Shown here piece by piece: positions 19,717-28,171 of a stretch of DNA of 64,000 nucleotides (positions are counted from its first letter, which is position 1; every line of letters begins with the position of its first letter). The stretch is taken from assembly GCA_965660935.1 (NCBI GenBank), contig CBFIBR010000005.1, forward strand, positions 10,108 through 74,107, written 5' to 3'. The notes below the pieces were generated by a model. That model worked only from the letters and a program-made list of their open reading frames with translations, was not told where the DNA came from and did not search any database. A program made the position numbers and the translations under genes. This stretch comes from UBA1172 sp002457135. GTDB taxonomy: Bacteria > Pseudomonadota > Alphaproteobacteria > Puniceispirillales > UBA1172.

Positions 19717-20636
19717 CCTTGCCCCCCTTTAGGCAAGGCTGGATCATAAACAGGTTTTGTCATTGGCCTTGTCTTCAAATTACCTTCAGTAAGTTCCTGA
19801 TATCGAAGCCATGCAATATCCAAATATTCTTTGACAACATCACATCCTAAAGCGTGACGATGATGCATCACTGAACCCAAAACCGTTGAACCAACCCCCA
19901 AATATGGATCAAGTACAGTATCCCCTTCATTGGAAAGAGAAAGAACAAGCCTTTCCACTAACTCAATAGGGAACTGGCACGGGTGAATGGTTTTTTCTAC
20001 GTGGTTCGCTTTCACATTAGGAAAAACCCACAAATCACCGGGGTTTTTACCAAGGGGATTGCCTGAAATTTTGCCTTTGTTTGGTCCCTTAAAGTGACGC
20101 TTATTCGGATACTTTGCAGGGACTCGAACAGGATCAAGGTTGAAAATGTAATCATCGGACTTAGTGAACCAATTTATTGTCTCATAACGGCCTGAAAATC
20201 GGTTTTTGCAATGTAAACCATGCTCAAAGTGCCAAACTATCCGGTTTCTTAAAGACAAGCCAAATTCAGCAAAAATCTCATAAAGGACAATATCAAGCGG
20301 AATTATTGAACCATTACTCACAAAATTTCCAACCTGCCAGCAAAGAGAACCCTTCGGATGAAGCACCCTTACACATTCACTAATCACTCTTTTTTGAGAA
20401 GCAATATAACTGGCCAGCGGTTTCTGCTTTTCGTAGCTCTTGCCGATGTTGTATGGGGGTGACGTTATTATAAGCTGAATTGAGTTATCCGGAACTTTAG
20501 CAAGAAATTCTAAATTGTCCTCAAGTGACATAACAGGCAATGGGTACCTATCCTTATGAGTCGAATAGGGAGTGTTTTCTTTTGTCATATCATGCTCATG
20601 GAAACCAATAGCATGAACATTTAGCGTATTATTCAT
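19713..20636 (-). CDS. Type II DNA methyltransferase, probably N4-cytosine, partner of the BglII/BstYI-like nuclease
   Basis: The catalytic motif IV reads TSPPYN (residues 58-63) and precedes the SAM motif LDPYLGVGST near residue 255. This gives beta-class order, and SPPY favours N4-cytosine methylation. That suits a GATC-core site cut by the neighbouring nuclease. It shields host DNA from the nuclease and is translated first. ATG 20636 has no clear ribosome site; ATG at residue 17 (20588) is an alternative. Base composition is unlike the core genes, which supports horizontal acquisition. I found no C-protein gene. Confidence 0.88.
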   Translation of the reverse strand: MNNTLNVHAIGFHEHDMTKENTPYSTHKDRYPLPVMSLEDNLEFLAKVPDNSIQLIITSPPYNIGKSYEKQKPLASYIASQKRVISECVRVLHPKGSLCWQVGNFVSNGSIIPLDIVLYEIFAEFGLSLRNRIVWHFEHGLHCKNRFSGRYETINWFTKSDDYIFNLDPVRVPAKYPNKRHFKGPNKGKISGNPLGKNPGDLWVFPNVKANHVEKTIHPCQFPIELVERLVLSLSNEGDTVLDPYLGVGSTVLGSVMHHRHALGCDVVKEYLDIAWLRYQELTEGNLKTRPMTKPVYDPALPKGGQG

Positions 20637-20649
20637 TCATTCATAATGA

Positions 20650-20672
20650 CACTAAAGGGTTAAAATTTAGTG
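20650..20672. promoter_or_regulatory. Inverted repeat at the methyltransferase promoter
   Basis: CACTAAA (20650-20656) and TTTAGTG (20666-20672) are perfect complements, 9 nt apart, 14 nt upstream of the methyltransferase ATG. It could be an operator for autoregulation by the methyltransferase, since no separate controller gene is present. Confidence 0.4.
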
Positions 20673-20732
20673 AATCATTGAGAAAAAATAATTGTAAATT
20701 TCTGCATGTTAAAAGACTTGGCACATTTAATC

Positions 20733-20746
20733 AGCAGGGCTGTTTA
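20733..20746. repeat. Right copy of the direct repeat bounding the R-M insert
   Basis: AGCAGGGCTGTTTA matches the left copy at 19094-19107 in 13 of 14 positions. It includes the TAA stop of the GrdB-like gene, and GC-rich sequence resumes immediately after it. Confidence 0.6.
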
Positions 20747-21640
20747 CGACCCATCGCGCTGCTGTTGGGCCACTGCCTTTATTTTATCGAAATCAGCGCG
20801 GCGTTTGGCGAGGTCTTCGGGGCTTAGGCGATCGGGGTTGGAATAATCCTCCCTCCAGTCGGGGGGACCGGGCCATATCAGCGGGGAATGCGCTGTTGTC
20901 CCCGGTTCAGTTGCCCCCTCCAGCAGATCAAGCGCGAGGGACAGTGTTCTATCCTGTGATGCCGTGTCATGCGGCCTGCCCGCGCTGTTGCCCAGCGGAA
21001 AATCACTGAAAACAAAGCGCGGCACACCGGCGTGTTCAACGATATCGAGCGCGCATCCCATGATCACCGTTGCAATCCCGGCTTCCTCAAGTGTGCGGGC
21101 CGCCAGTGCGGTGGATTGATGACAGACAGGGCAGTTTGGCACCAGAATAGCGGCATCGACACCATCCCCCCGGCAATGGGCCAGCAGATCAGCGCAATCC
21201 TGTTCCAGCGTGGTGCGCTGCGACCGGTTCGATGGCAGGCCATAGAAATGACTGGCTACGGCACCAACACGCCCCCCGGAAACCGCCCTTTGGAGTGCCT
21301 TGAGGGGGAACCAGGTGCCGATATCCTCAGCACTGGTATGGGCGCGATCAATGGCGATATGAGAGATGCGGAGATCGGGCATGGTGGCCGTGCTGCCCCG
21401 ATAGACACGATAGAATTTTGCAGAGGCGTTATAGGCCGCGCCTGGCCCCTGATCCCCCTTATCCGCCTGATACGGTGCGGCGGTGGTCACAATCGCCACT
21501 GAGGCCCCGGAAAGCGGCTGTTTCAGCGGGGTGAACGGGGTATCATCATGATGCGCCCATTGATAGGGATTATCGTAGCCAAGGGCGAGGTAATAGGCGC
21601 GGGTTCGTTCGATATACCGGATCGGCTGTGTGGCTGGCAT
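20744..21640 (-). CDS. GrdB-like reductase-family protein (selenoprotein B homologue, Cys form)
   Basis: This 298-residue protein resembles the glycine/sarcosine/betaine/D-proline reductase component B family. YIERTRAYYLALGYDNPYQWA, VATSHFYGLPSN-like text (ASHFYGLPSN) and a CxxC in PNCPVCHQS (C170, C173) are present. No in-frame TGA is seen, so it is not a selenoprotein. The true substrate in an aerobic alphaproteobacterium is unknown, and GrdA/GrdC partners are absent here. ATG 21640 has GGAGGA upstream; the longer frame back to 21916 would cross the rpoH promoter and is rejected. Confidence 0.6.
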   Translation of the reverse strand: MPATQPIRYIERTRAYYLALGYDNPYQWAHHDDTPFTPLKQPLSGASVAIVTTAAPYQADKGDQGPGAAYNASAKFYRVYRGSTATMPDLRISHIAIDRAHTSAEDIGTWFPLKALQRAVSGGRVGAVASHFYGLPSNRSQRTTLEQDCADLLAHCRGDGVDAAILVPNCPVCHQSTALAARTLEEAGIATVIMGCALDIVEHAGVPRFVFSDFPLGNSAGRPHDTASQDRTLSLALDLLEGATEPGTTAHSPLIWPGPPDWREDYSNPDRLSPEDLAKRRADFDKIKAVAQQQRDGS

Positions 21641-21707
21641 TCTATCCTCCCTAATAGCCCTGCTTTTCCCCATATGGGCCATACTGTCGCGGTTCGGGCC
21701 GGCCATC

Positions 21708-21742
21708 TTTAAACCATATTCCATTGCCACTATATCATTATC
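21708..21742 (+). promoter_or_regulatory. Candidate rpoH promoter with almost no leader
   Basis: TTTAAA (21708-21713), a 17-bp spacer and TATATC (21731-21736) end only 6 nt before the rpoH ATG. No Shine-Dalgarno sequence lies in the 20 nt upstream of the ATG. If used, this promoter would start transcription at or very near the ATG. The -35 match is weak. Confidence 0.35.
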
Positions 21743-22654
21743 ATGGAAACCGCCATTACACGCAGCAATCTTCCAGCCAGCATGCCCAACGTTACGCCTG
21801 AGGGCAACCTGGCACGCTATCTTGATGAAATTCGCCGCTTCCCGATGCTGTCGGCCGAAGAGGAATATTCGCTTGCCAAAAACTGGCGCGACAAGGGCGA
21901 TATCGAAGCGGCGCACAAGCTCGTCACCTCACACCTGCGGCTGGTTGCCAAGATCGCCATGGGTTATCGCGGCTATGGCCTGCCCCTGGGTGAGCTGATT
22001 GCCGAGGGCAACCTGGGCATGATGCACGCCGTCAAACGGTTTGAGCCTGAAAAGGGATTTCGGCTGTCGACCTACGCGATGTGGTGGATCAGGGCCAGCA
22101 TTCAGGAATACATCCTGCGGTCATGGTCGCTGGTCAAGATCGGCACCACCGCCGCCCAGAAGAAGCTGTTTTTCAACCTGCGCCGCATCAAGGGCCAGAT
22201 CAAGGCCATCGAGGATGGTGACCTCAGCCCCGAGCAGGTCGAGCGCATCGCTGATGAGCTGAACGTCCCCCATGATGAGGTTGTCAGCATGAACCGCCGT
22301 ATGGCTGGCGGGGATCATTCGCTCAACGCAACCATCGGTGATGATGGCGAGACCAGCGAATGGCAGGACTGGCTGGTGGATGAGCGCGAAACCCAGGACA
22401 CCCGTTTCGAGGATGCCGAGGAATACGACGCTCGCCGCAAGCTGATGCTCGAATCCATGAAAGACCTGAATGAGCGTGAAGTGGCGATCATCCAGGCAAG
22501 GCGGCTCAACGAAGCCCCGGAAACACTTGAAGAACTCTCCCAGAAATTCGGTATCAGCCGTGAGCGTGTGCGCCAGATTGAGGCACGGGCATTTGAGAAA
22601 CTTCAGCTTTCCGTGCGCCAGAAAGCCGAGGAATTGAGGCTGATAGAGGCGTAG
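21743..22654 (+). CDS. rpoH: Heat-shock sigma factor RpoH (sigma-32)
   Basis: RpoH directs RNA polymerase to heat-shock promoters. Region 1.2/2 is clear: NLARYLDEIRRFPMLSAEEEY, HLRLVAKIAMGYRGYGLPLGELIAEGN, STYAMWWIRASIQEYILRSWSLVKIGTTAAQKKLFFNLR. The QKKLFFNLRR segment is the RpoH box. Region 4.2 ends with LSQKFGISRERVRQIEARAFEKL. The 303-residue length is typical. No ribosome-binding site is visible before the ATG. An ibpA gene with an RpoH-like promoter occurs later in the window. Confidence 0.96.
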   Translation: METAITRSNLPASMPNVTPEGNLARYLDEIRRFPMLSAEEEYSLAKNWRDKGDIEAAHKLVTSHLRLVAKIAMGYRGYGLPLGELIAEGNLGMMHAVKRFEPEKGFRLSTYAMWWIRASIQEYILRSWSLVKIGTTAAQKKLFFNLRRIKGQIKAIEDGDLSPEQVERIADELNVPHDEVVSMNRRMAGGDHSLNATIGDDGETSEWQDWLVDERETQDTRFEDAEEYDARRKLMLESMKDLNEREVAIIQARRLNEAPETLEELSQKFGISRERVRQIEARAFEKLQLSVRQKAEELRLIEA

Positions 22655-22691
22655 GCCGAATAATTTCTGCCCTCAACAATCTTAAATCTGA

Positions 22692-23984
22692 TCAACCTTC
22701 AAACGGATCACGCACCAGAATGGTGTCATCGCGTTCCGGGCTGGTTGAAACCGTGGCCACGGGAATGCCGGTCAGCTCTTCCAGACGCTTGATGTATTTG
22801 ATCGCCTTTGGCGGCAAATCTGCCCATGAGCGGGCGCCTTCGGTTTTTTCATCCCAGCCTTCGATTTCCTCATAAACCGGCTCAACCCTCGCCTGATCCG
22901 CTGATGCTGCGGGGAAGCGGTCAACCTCATGCCCATCAAGACGATACCCGGTGCAGATTTTGAGGGTATCGAACCCGTCAAGAACATCCAGCTTGGTCAG
23001 GGCCATGCCATCAATCCCGGCGATGCGGCCTGCCTGCCGGACCATGACAGCATCGAACCACCCGCAACGCCGCTTGCGGCCCGTGACGGTGCCGAATTCA
23101 TGCCCGCGAACACCCATTTTCTCACCCTCCGGGCCAGCTTCCTCAGTCGGGAACGGGCCGGAGCCAACGCGGGTCGTGTAGGCCTTGGTGATGCCGAGAA
23201 CAAACCCGACCGAACCAGGGCCAACACCCGAACCCGCCGCCGCCTGACCCGGCACGGTGTTCGATGATGTCACAAACGGATAGGTGCCATGGTCAATATC
23301 CAGCATGATGCCCTGAGCGCCTTCAAACAGCACCTTGCTGCCCGAACGGCGGGCCTGATGCAGCGAGGCCCAGACATCACCCAGGAACGGCTCCAGCCGC
23401 TCACGATGGGCCATCAGGCTGTCAACCATGTCATCAGCGTTGACGCGATCAACCCCGGCCGCATCCAGCCAGACATTGTGGTGATCAGCGATTGCGCCGA
23501 CCTTTTCCCTCAAGGCCTCACGATCCAGCAGGTCCGCCATGCGGATACCGCGCCGCGCCACCTTGTCTTCATAGGCAGGGCCGATACCCCGGCCCGTGGT
23601 GCCGATCTTGCCCTCACCGCGCAACGCCTCACGGGCGTTATCCACCATCGAATGCACCGGCAGGATCACCGGCGTGGAATACGAAATCATCAAATTGTCG
23701 TGGCTGATGGTGACCCCCTGGCTGATCAGCGTGTCCATTTCAGCCACCAGTGCGGTCGGGTCAATAACAACACCATTGCCGATCACCGATGTTTTGCCCG
23801 GGCGAACGATACCGGAGGGCAGCAGGCTCAATTTATATTCGGTGCCTTCGATCACCAGCGTGTGGCCCGCGTTGTGACCGCCCTGAAACCGGACAACGAT
23901 ATCGGCCTTTTCTGACAGCCAGTCAACGATCTTGCCCTTGCCTTCATCGCCCCATTGAGAGCCGACCACAACAACATTAGTCAT
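22692..23984 (-). CDS. purA: Adenylosuccinate synthetase PurA
   Basis: PurA joins IMP and aspartate using GTP in the first AMP-specific step. The N-terminal GTP loop GSQWGDEGKGK, the substrate motif RFQGGHNAGHT, GRGIGPAYEDK and QGIMLDIDHGTYPFVTSSN are all present. The length (430) is normal. AAAGG precedes the ATG. It follows hisZ by 28 nt on the same strand, so it probably belongs to the serC-serA-hisZ-purA series. It converges with rpoH with a 37-nt gap lacking a clear terminator. Confidence 0.97.
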   Translation of the reverse strand: MTNVVVVGSQWGDEGKGKIVDWLSEKADIVVRFQGGHNAGHTLVIEGTEYKLSLLPSGIVRPGKTSVIGNGVVIDPTALVAEMDTLISQGVTISHDNLMISYSTPVILPVHSMVDNAREALRGEGKIGTTGRGIGPAYEDKVARRGIRMADLLDREALREKVGAIADHHNVWLDAAGVDRVNADDMVDSLMAHRERLEPFLGDVWASLHQARRSGSKVLFEGAQGIMLDIDHGTYPFVTSSNTVPGQAAAGSGVGPGSVGFVLGITKAYTTRVGSGPFPTEEAGPEGEKMGVRGHEFGTVTGRKRRCGWFDAVMVRQAGRIAGIDGMALTKLDVLDGFDTLKICTGYRLDGHEVDRFPAASADQARVEPVYEEIEGWDEKTEGARSWADLPPKAIKYIKRLEELTGIPVATVSTSPERDDTILVRDPFEG

Positions 23985-24012
23985 TCAACAAACCTTTCCA
24001 GGATGATCTTGG

Positions 24013-25212
24013 TTATTCGCTGATAGGGGTGATGGAACCCGCCTTGAGCCAGTGGCTGCAACCAAGCGATCGTGCCTCGGCCAGCCGTTCAGCCTCACTG
24101 CCCTGGCTGGTGCCGAGAATAGCCGCCCTGTCCTGCCTGACATGCCCGGCCAGCGCATTAAGCCCGTCTTCAAAGGGGATATAGAGCCTGTCTTCATCCC
24201 TGAGCGGGGGCAGAGCGCGCAGAACACGCTCAAGATAGAGCGTCACGCCGGTGGATTCCTCACCAATACCGTTGCCAGAGGCCGTGCGGTAACGCCCGCC
24301 CCGGCCCAGCTCACCCTTGATGCCCGGGGCAAAAATGGCAAAACCGATACCGTGGTGATAATCAAACCCGCGCTGTTCGAGCGGGTCAACCGTCACCGAC
24401 ACATCCGGCATGGCATCACGGATCAGCGCGGCAACCTCAAGAACCTCGGCCAGCATCGCTACGGCAGCCTCAGGCAAGGAGGATTTGATTTTGGAAAGAC
24501 CATCGCTCAACCCGTCAACACCGCCGAGCGGGATATCAAGCAACGCCGATAACAGCGCGGCATGATCAGCCGCATGATCACGCACCAGGGCGTGATCCTT
24601 GGCGTTCACCGCCTCAACCAGGGCGGCCGGGGGTATATCATCACCGTAAATCGCCTCAAGCAGGCGCGGCACGCCCAGGTCAATCGTCAGGCGATTAACG
24701 CCGGCACGATCAAGCGCCATCAGCGCGGCCACCGCCAGTTCGGCATCATTGGCCGGGCTGGTGGCACCGATCATCTCAGCCCCGACCTGGGTCAGCTGGC
24801 GTTCGGGGTTGAGCGCCTCACCCCTGACGCGAAGCACGGCCCCGTTATAGGACAGGCGAAGCGGCCTAGGCCAATGCGCCATCCGGGTGGAGGCAATGCG
24901 GGCAATCTGGGCCGTCATATCAGCCCGCAGGGCCATCATGCGGCTGGATTGCGGGTCCATCAGACGGAAACAGTCAGGCGCCAGCGCAGCCCCGGGGCCA
25001 TCGGCCAGGAGGGTGTCTTCAAACTCCACCAGGGGCGGGTCCACAGGGCTGTAGCCAAAAAACCCGAAGCTTTCCATCAGGCTGGTGATGGCCATTGCCT
25101 CACGCCGGGCCTGGTCAGGCATCAGGTCGCTCAATCCGGCTGGCAGCAATCCGGAGGGCAGCAATCCGGAGGGGAGCAATCCTGCTCCGGTCATGTTGGG
25201 CGTATCCGCCAT
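24013..25212 (-). CDS. hisZ: ATP phosphoribosyltransferase regulatory subunit HisZ
   Basis: HisZ is a catalytically inactive class II tRNA-synthetase paralogue that activates the short form of HisG at the start of histidine synthesis. The fold is visible in RADMTAQIARIASTR, RPLRLSYNGAVLRVR and DYHHGIGFAIFAPG. The start is placed at MADTPN because the family begins M.DTPN...LLPAGL.DLLP. Two additional LLPSG units precede the conserved LLPAGL, apparently duplicated copies of it. Presence of HisZ predicts a short HisG elsewhere in the genome. ATG 25224 is an alternative start. Confidence 0.9.
   Translation of the reverse strand: MADTPNMTGAGLLPSGLLPSGLLPAGLSDLMPDQARREAMAITSLMESFGFFGYSPVDPPLVEFEDTLLADGPGAALAPDCFRLMDPQSSRMMALRADMTAQIARIASTRMAHWPRPLRLSYNGAVLRVRGEALNPERQLTQVGAEMIGATSPANDAELAVAALMALDRAGVNRLTIDLGVPRLLEAIYGDDIPPAALVEAVNAKDHALVRDHAADHAALLSALLDIPLGGVDGLSDGLSKIKSSLPEAAVAMLAEVLEVAALIRDAMPDVSVTVDPLEQRGFDYHHGIGFAIFAPGIKGELGRGGRYRTASGNGIGEESTGVTLYLERVLRALPPLRDEDRLYIPFEDGLNALAGHVRQDRAAILGTSQGSEAERLAEARSLGCSHWLKAGSITPISE
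25133..25177. repeat. Three 15-bp tandem units at the hisZ N-terminus
   Basis: Units AATCCGGCTGGCAGC, AATCCGGAGGGCAGC and AATCCGGAGGGGAGC are in frame and encode LLPSG, LLPSG and LLPAG. The family-conserved motif is a single LLPAG-like unit, so the two others look like duplications of it. Confidence 0.8.
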
Positions 25213-25264
25213 GGGGCATTCCAAAGGTTAAGTTACCCTATGTTCCTAGCGCAGCACCCCCCTA

Positions 25265-25336
25265 TTGGCAATGCCAAAGCGGGTTGGCCAAAGCGGATTG
25301 GCCAAAGCGGATTGCCAAAGCGATTTGCCAAAGCGA
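25265..25336. repeat. Non-coding tandem repeat between serA and hisZ
   Basis: Five imperfect units of about 12-19 bp run TTGGCAATGCCAAAGCGGG, TTGGCCAAAGCGGA (twice), TTGCCAAAGCGA and TTTGCCAAAGCGA. Each shares the core GCCAAAGCG. It fills about half of the serA-hisZ intergenic gap, and each TTGGCCAA is itself a palindrome. Between it and the serA stop, GGGGGCA (25343-25349) and TGCCCCC (25356-25362) could form a hairpin without a T-run. Confidence 0.8.
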
Positions 25337-25364
25337 TCTGGTGGGGGCATCACGCTGCCCCCGA

Positions 25365-26957
25365 TCACGCCGCATCAAAGGCAAGCCGATCAACCCGGAC
25401 GACCTGCGGCAGGGTTTTGAGTGCATCCATGAAACCGTCATCGGGTTCACTGTCGATTTCAACAAGGCAGATCGCTTCCCCGCCCGCTTCCCTGCGGCCG
25501 AGATGGAAGGTGGCGATGTTGATACCGCGCTCCCCGCAGAGGGAACCAAGATCACCGATAAAGCCGGGCTTGTCGTAATTGCGGATATAGAGCAGCCTGG
25601 CGGGAAAATCGCTCTCAACCGGGATGCCCTGAACGTCAACAATGCGCGGCATATCCCCCGCCACCAGCGTTCCGGCGATGCTGCGCTCACCGCCGTCATG
25701 GGTGACAGTCAGCCTGATCAGGGTCTGGTAATCACAAGGCCGGTCATGGGTCACCGCCGATACCTCAATACCGCGTGACGAAGCCAGTGTCGCGGCGTTG
25801 ACGATATTCGCCGCCGCCATCACCGGTTCCATCAACCCGGCCAGCACCGATGCCATCACCGGTTCACGATTGAGGCTGGAGGCATGGCCATCAAATTCGA
25901 CCTTGACGGCCTTGACCGTATCCCTGGTGACCTGCCCCAGGAATGAGCCCAGCTTTCGGCCTAGGGCCATATAGGGCATCAGAACCGGGGCTTCCTCGGC
26001 GGTCATGCTCGGCATGTTGAGGGCGTTTTCAACCGCCCCGGTGAGGAGGAAATTGGCCATCTGTTCAGCGACCTGCAATGCAACCTTTTCCTGCGCCTCA
26101 AGCGTGCTGGCCCCCAAATGCGGCGTTACGATGAGGTTGGGGGCATCAAACAGAATATTCTCACGCGCCGGTTCCTCAACAAAAACATCCATGGCGGCCC
26201 CGGCAAGATGACCGGTTTCGAGCGCACCCCGCAGGGCCACTTCATCAACCAGCCCGCCCCGCGCACAGTTGATCAGCCGAGCGCCTTTTTTCATTTTCAT
26301 CATGGCCCCGGCATCAATGATATTGCGGGTCTGGTCCGTCAGCGGGGTGTGGAGGGTGACAAAATCCGCCCGGCCGAGCAGTTCATCCAGTTCCATCTTC
26401 TCAACCCCGAGGGTTTTGGCGCGTTCAGGGGTCAGAAACGGATCATAGGCAATGACCTTCATCTTCAGCCCCTGGGCGCGATCCGCCACGATGGAGCCAA
26501 TATTGCCGCAGCCGACCAGCCCCAGCGTCTTGCCCGTAACCTCGGTCCCGACAAAGGCCGATTTTTCCCATTTGCCCGCCACGGTGGAATGATGCGCCGC
26601 CGGGATCATCCGCGACAGGGACAGCATCAGGGTAATGGCGTGTTCGGCGGTGGTGACGGCATTGCCGTAAGGGGTGTTCATGACAACAATCCCGGCCCCG
26701 GTTGCCGCCGCCAGATCAACATTGTCAACACCGATCCCGGCGCGGCCAATGACCTTGAGCGCGCTGCCCCTGATGGCATCGATTACCTCAGCCGTGACCT
26801 TGGTGGCGGAACGGATCGCCAGCCCGTCATAATCGCCCAGAATCTGGATCAATTCCTCGGCAGGCAGCCCGGGGCGGAAATCAACATCAAGCCCCCTGTC
26901 TTTCAGAATGGCTACGGCGGTTTCACTCAGCTTGTCGCTGATCAGTACTTTTGGCAT
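25365..26957 (-). CDS. serA: D-3-phosphoglycerate dehydrogenase SerA
   Basis: SerA oxidises 3-phosphoglycerate in the first step of serine synthesis. This is the long form (530 residues). It has a substrate/NAD domain with LGLVGCGNIGS, the catalytic-type segments LINCARGGLVDE and VTPHLGASTLEAQ, then an intervening domain (residues about 315-450) and a C-terminal ACT domain (YIRNYDKPGFIGDLGS) for feedback control. It lies 29 nt downstream of serC. Confidence 0.95.
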   Translation of the reverse strand: MPKVLISDKLSETAVAILKDRGLDVDFRPGLPAEELIQILGDYDGLAIRSATKVTAEVIDAIRGSALKVIGRAGIGVDNVDLAAATGAGIVVMNTPYGNAVTTAEHAITLMLSLSRMIPAAHHSTVAGKWEKSAFVGTEVTGKTLGLVGCGNIGSIVADRAQGLKMKVIAYDPFLTPERAKTLGVEKMELDELLGRADFVTLHTPLTDQTRNIIDAGAMMKMKKGARLINCARGGLVDEVALRGALETGHLAGAAMDVFVEEPARENILFDAPNLIVTPHLGASTLEAQEKVALQVAEQMANFLLTGAVENALNMPSMTAEEAPVLMPYMALGRKLGSFLGQVTRDTVKAVKVEFDGHASSLNREPVMASVLAGLMEPVMAAANIVNAATLASSRGIEVSAVTHDRPCDYQTLIRLTVTHDGGERSIAGTLVAGDMPRIVDVQGIPVESDFPARLLYIRNYDKPGFIGDLGSLCGERGINIATFHLGRREAGGEAICLVEIDSEPDDGFMDALKTLPQVVRVDRLAFDAA

Positions 26958-26986
26958 GGGTTATTCTCCCCTTTTATTGAATGTCA

Positions 26987-28171
26987 TCAGGTCTTGAAAT
27001 GGTCGTTGGCGATTGCGGCGAAGGCCCAGTCGATCCACGGCAGCAGAGCCTTGAGGTCATCAGCCTCAACAGTAGGCCCGCCCCATAACCGGAGGCCCGC
27101 CGGGGCATCACGGTAGGCGTTGATATCGAACCCAGCGCCTTCATCCTCCAGCTTTTTGACCATGGTTTTGATGAGCGATTTTCGGGTTGCCTCATCCTCG
27201 GCCAGGAACCAGTCTGCGGTGACCCTGATGGTGATCGAGGTGGGTGAGATCGTGGCCGGATCATCCGCCAGAAAGGCGAAATCAGGGTGACCGTCAAGCC
27301 AGTCACGGACCACGGCAAGGTTGCGGTCCACCCGGTCGAACAACGCCTCCCGCCCACCAATTTCCACCGCCCATTCGAGGGCATCGATCGCATCCTCAAC
27401 ACACAGCATGGAAGGGGTGTTGATGGTATCACCGTCAAACACGGCACTGGCGAACGCGCCTTTCTTGGTCAGCCTGAAAATCTTGGGCAGGGGCCATGGC
27501 GGGGTGAAGTTTTCCAGCCGTTCCACCGCCCTTGGTGACAGGATGATAACGCCATGCCCGCCTTCCCCGCCCAGTGCTTTCTGCCAGGAGAAGGTCACAA
27601 CATCGAGCCGGTCAAACGGCATTTCCATGGCAAACACGGCCGAGGTGCTGTCGGCGATCACCAATCCTTCACGTTGCGGGCTGATCCAGGATGCATCAGG
27701 CACACGGACACCGGCAGCCGTGCCGTTCCAGGTAAAGATGCAGTCGCGGCTGTTATCGTATTGGTGGAGGTCGGGGAGCTGGCCGTATTCAGCCTCAAAG
27801 ACGCGCAGATCAGCCAGTTTGAGCTGGCTGACAGCATCGGTCAGCCAGGATTTGCCAAAGGCCTCCCAGGCGAAGATATCAACCCCTCGCTCGCCCAGGA
27901 GCGACCACATCGCCATCTCGACCGCGCCTGTATCAGAGGCCGGGACAATGCCGATATGATAATCATCAGGCAGGCCAAGGAGGCCGCGCATCAGATCAAG
28001 GCAGTGTTTGAGTTTTTTCTTTCCGGGGGATGATCGGTGAGACCGGCCGAGGCAGGCATCACCAAGGGATGAGGTATTCCATCCCGGTCGTTTGCTGGTC
28101 GGCCCGCTAGAAAAATGCGGGTTGACGGGAAGTCGCGCAGGACGCGACGGCGAACGCAAAGCAGGTTTCAT
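26987..28171 (-). CDS. serC: Phosphoserine aminotransferase SerC
   Basis: SerC is a PLP-dependent class V aminotransferase that converts 3-phosphohydroxypyruvate to phosphoserine. The 394-residue alphaproteobacterial form begins with PxNPHFSSGPTSKRPGW. The PLP-lysine is in FSWQKALGGEGGHG, and DSTSAVFAM supplies the cofactor-binding Asp/Ser pocket. It heads serC-serA and is preceded by a promoter and a short structured leader. Both serine-specific steps are therefore controlled together. Confidence 0.93.
   Translation of the reverse strand: MKPALRSPSRPARLPVNPHFSSGPTSKRPGWNTSSLGDACLGRSHRSSPGKKKLKHCLDLMRGLLGLPDDYHIGIVPASDTGAVEMAMWSLLGERGVDIFAWEAFGKSWLTDAVSQLKLADLRVFEAEYGQLPDLHQYDNSRDCIFTWNGTAAGVRVPDASWISPQREGLVIADSTSAVFAMEMPFDRLDVVTFSWQKALGGEGGHGVIILSPRAVERLENFTPPWPLPKIFRLTKKGAFASAVFDGDTINTPSMLCVEDAIDALEWAVEIGGREALFDRVDRNLAVVRDWLDGHPDFAFLADDPATISPTSITIRVTADWFLAEDEATRKSLIKTMVKKLEDEGAGFDINAYRDAPAGLRLWGGPTVEADDLKALLPWIDWAFAAIANDHFKT

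Noticed and set aside
25265..25336. CRISPR array
   Set aside because: Units of 12-19 bp lie with no unique spacers, and no cas gene is present.
25343..25362. Terminator after serA
   Set aside because: The 7-bp hairpin has no T-run on the minus strand; read-through to hisZ is more likely.
24562..25578. Plus-strand frame of 338 residues opposite hisZ and serA
   Set aside because: It crosses two well-supported genes and a repeat; composition is that of an antisense shadow.
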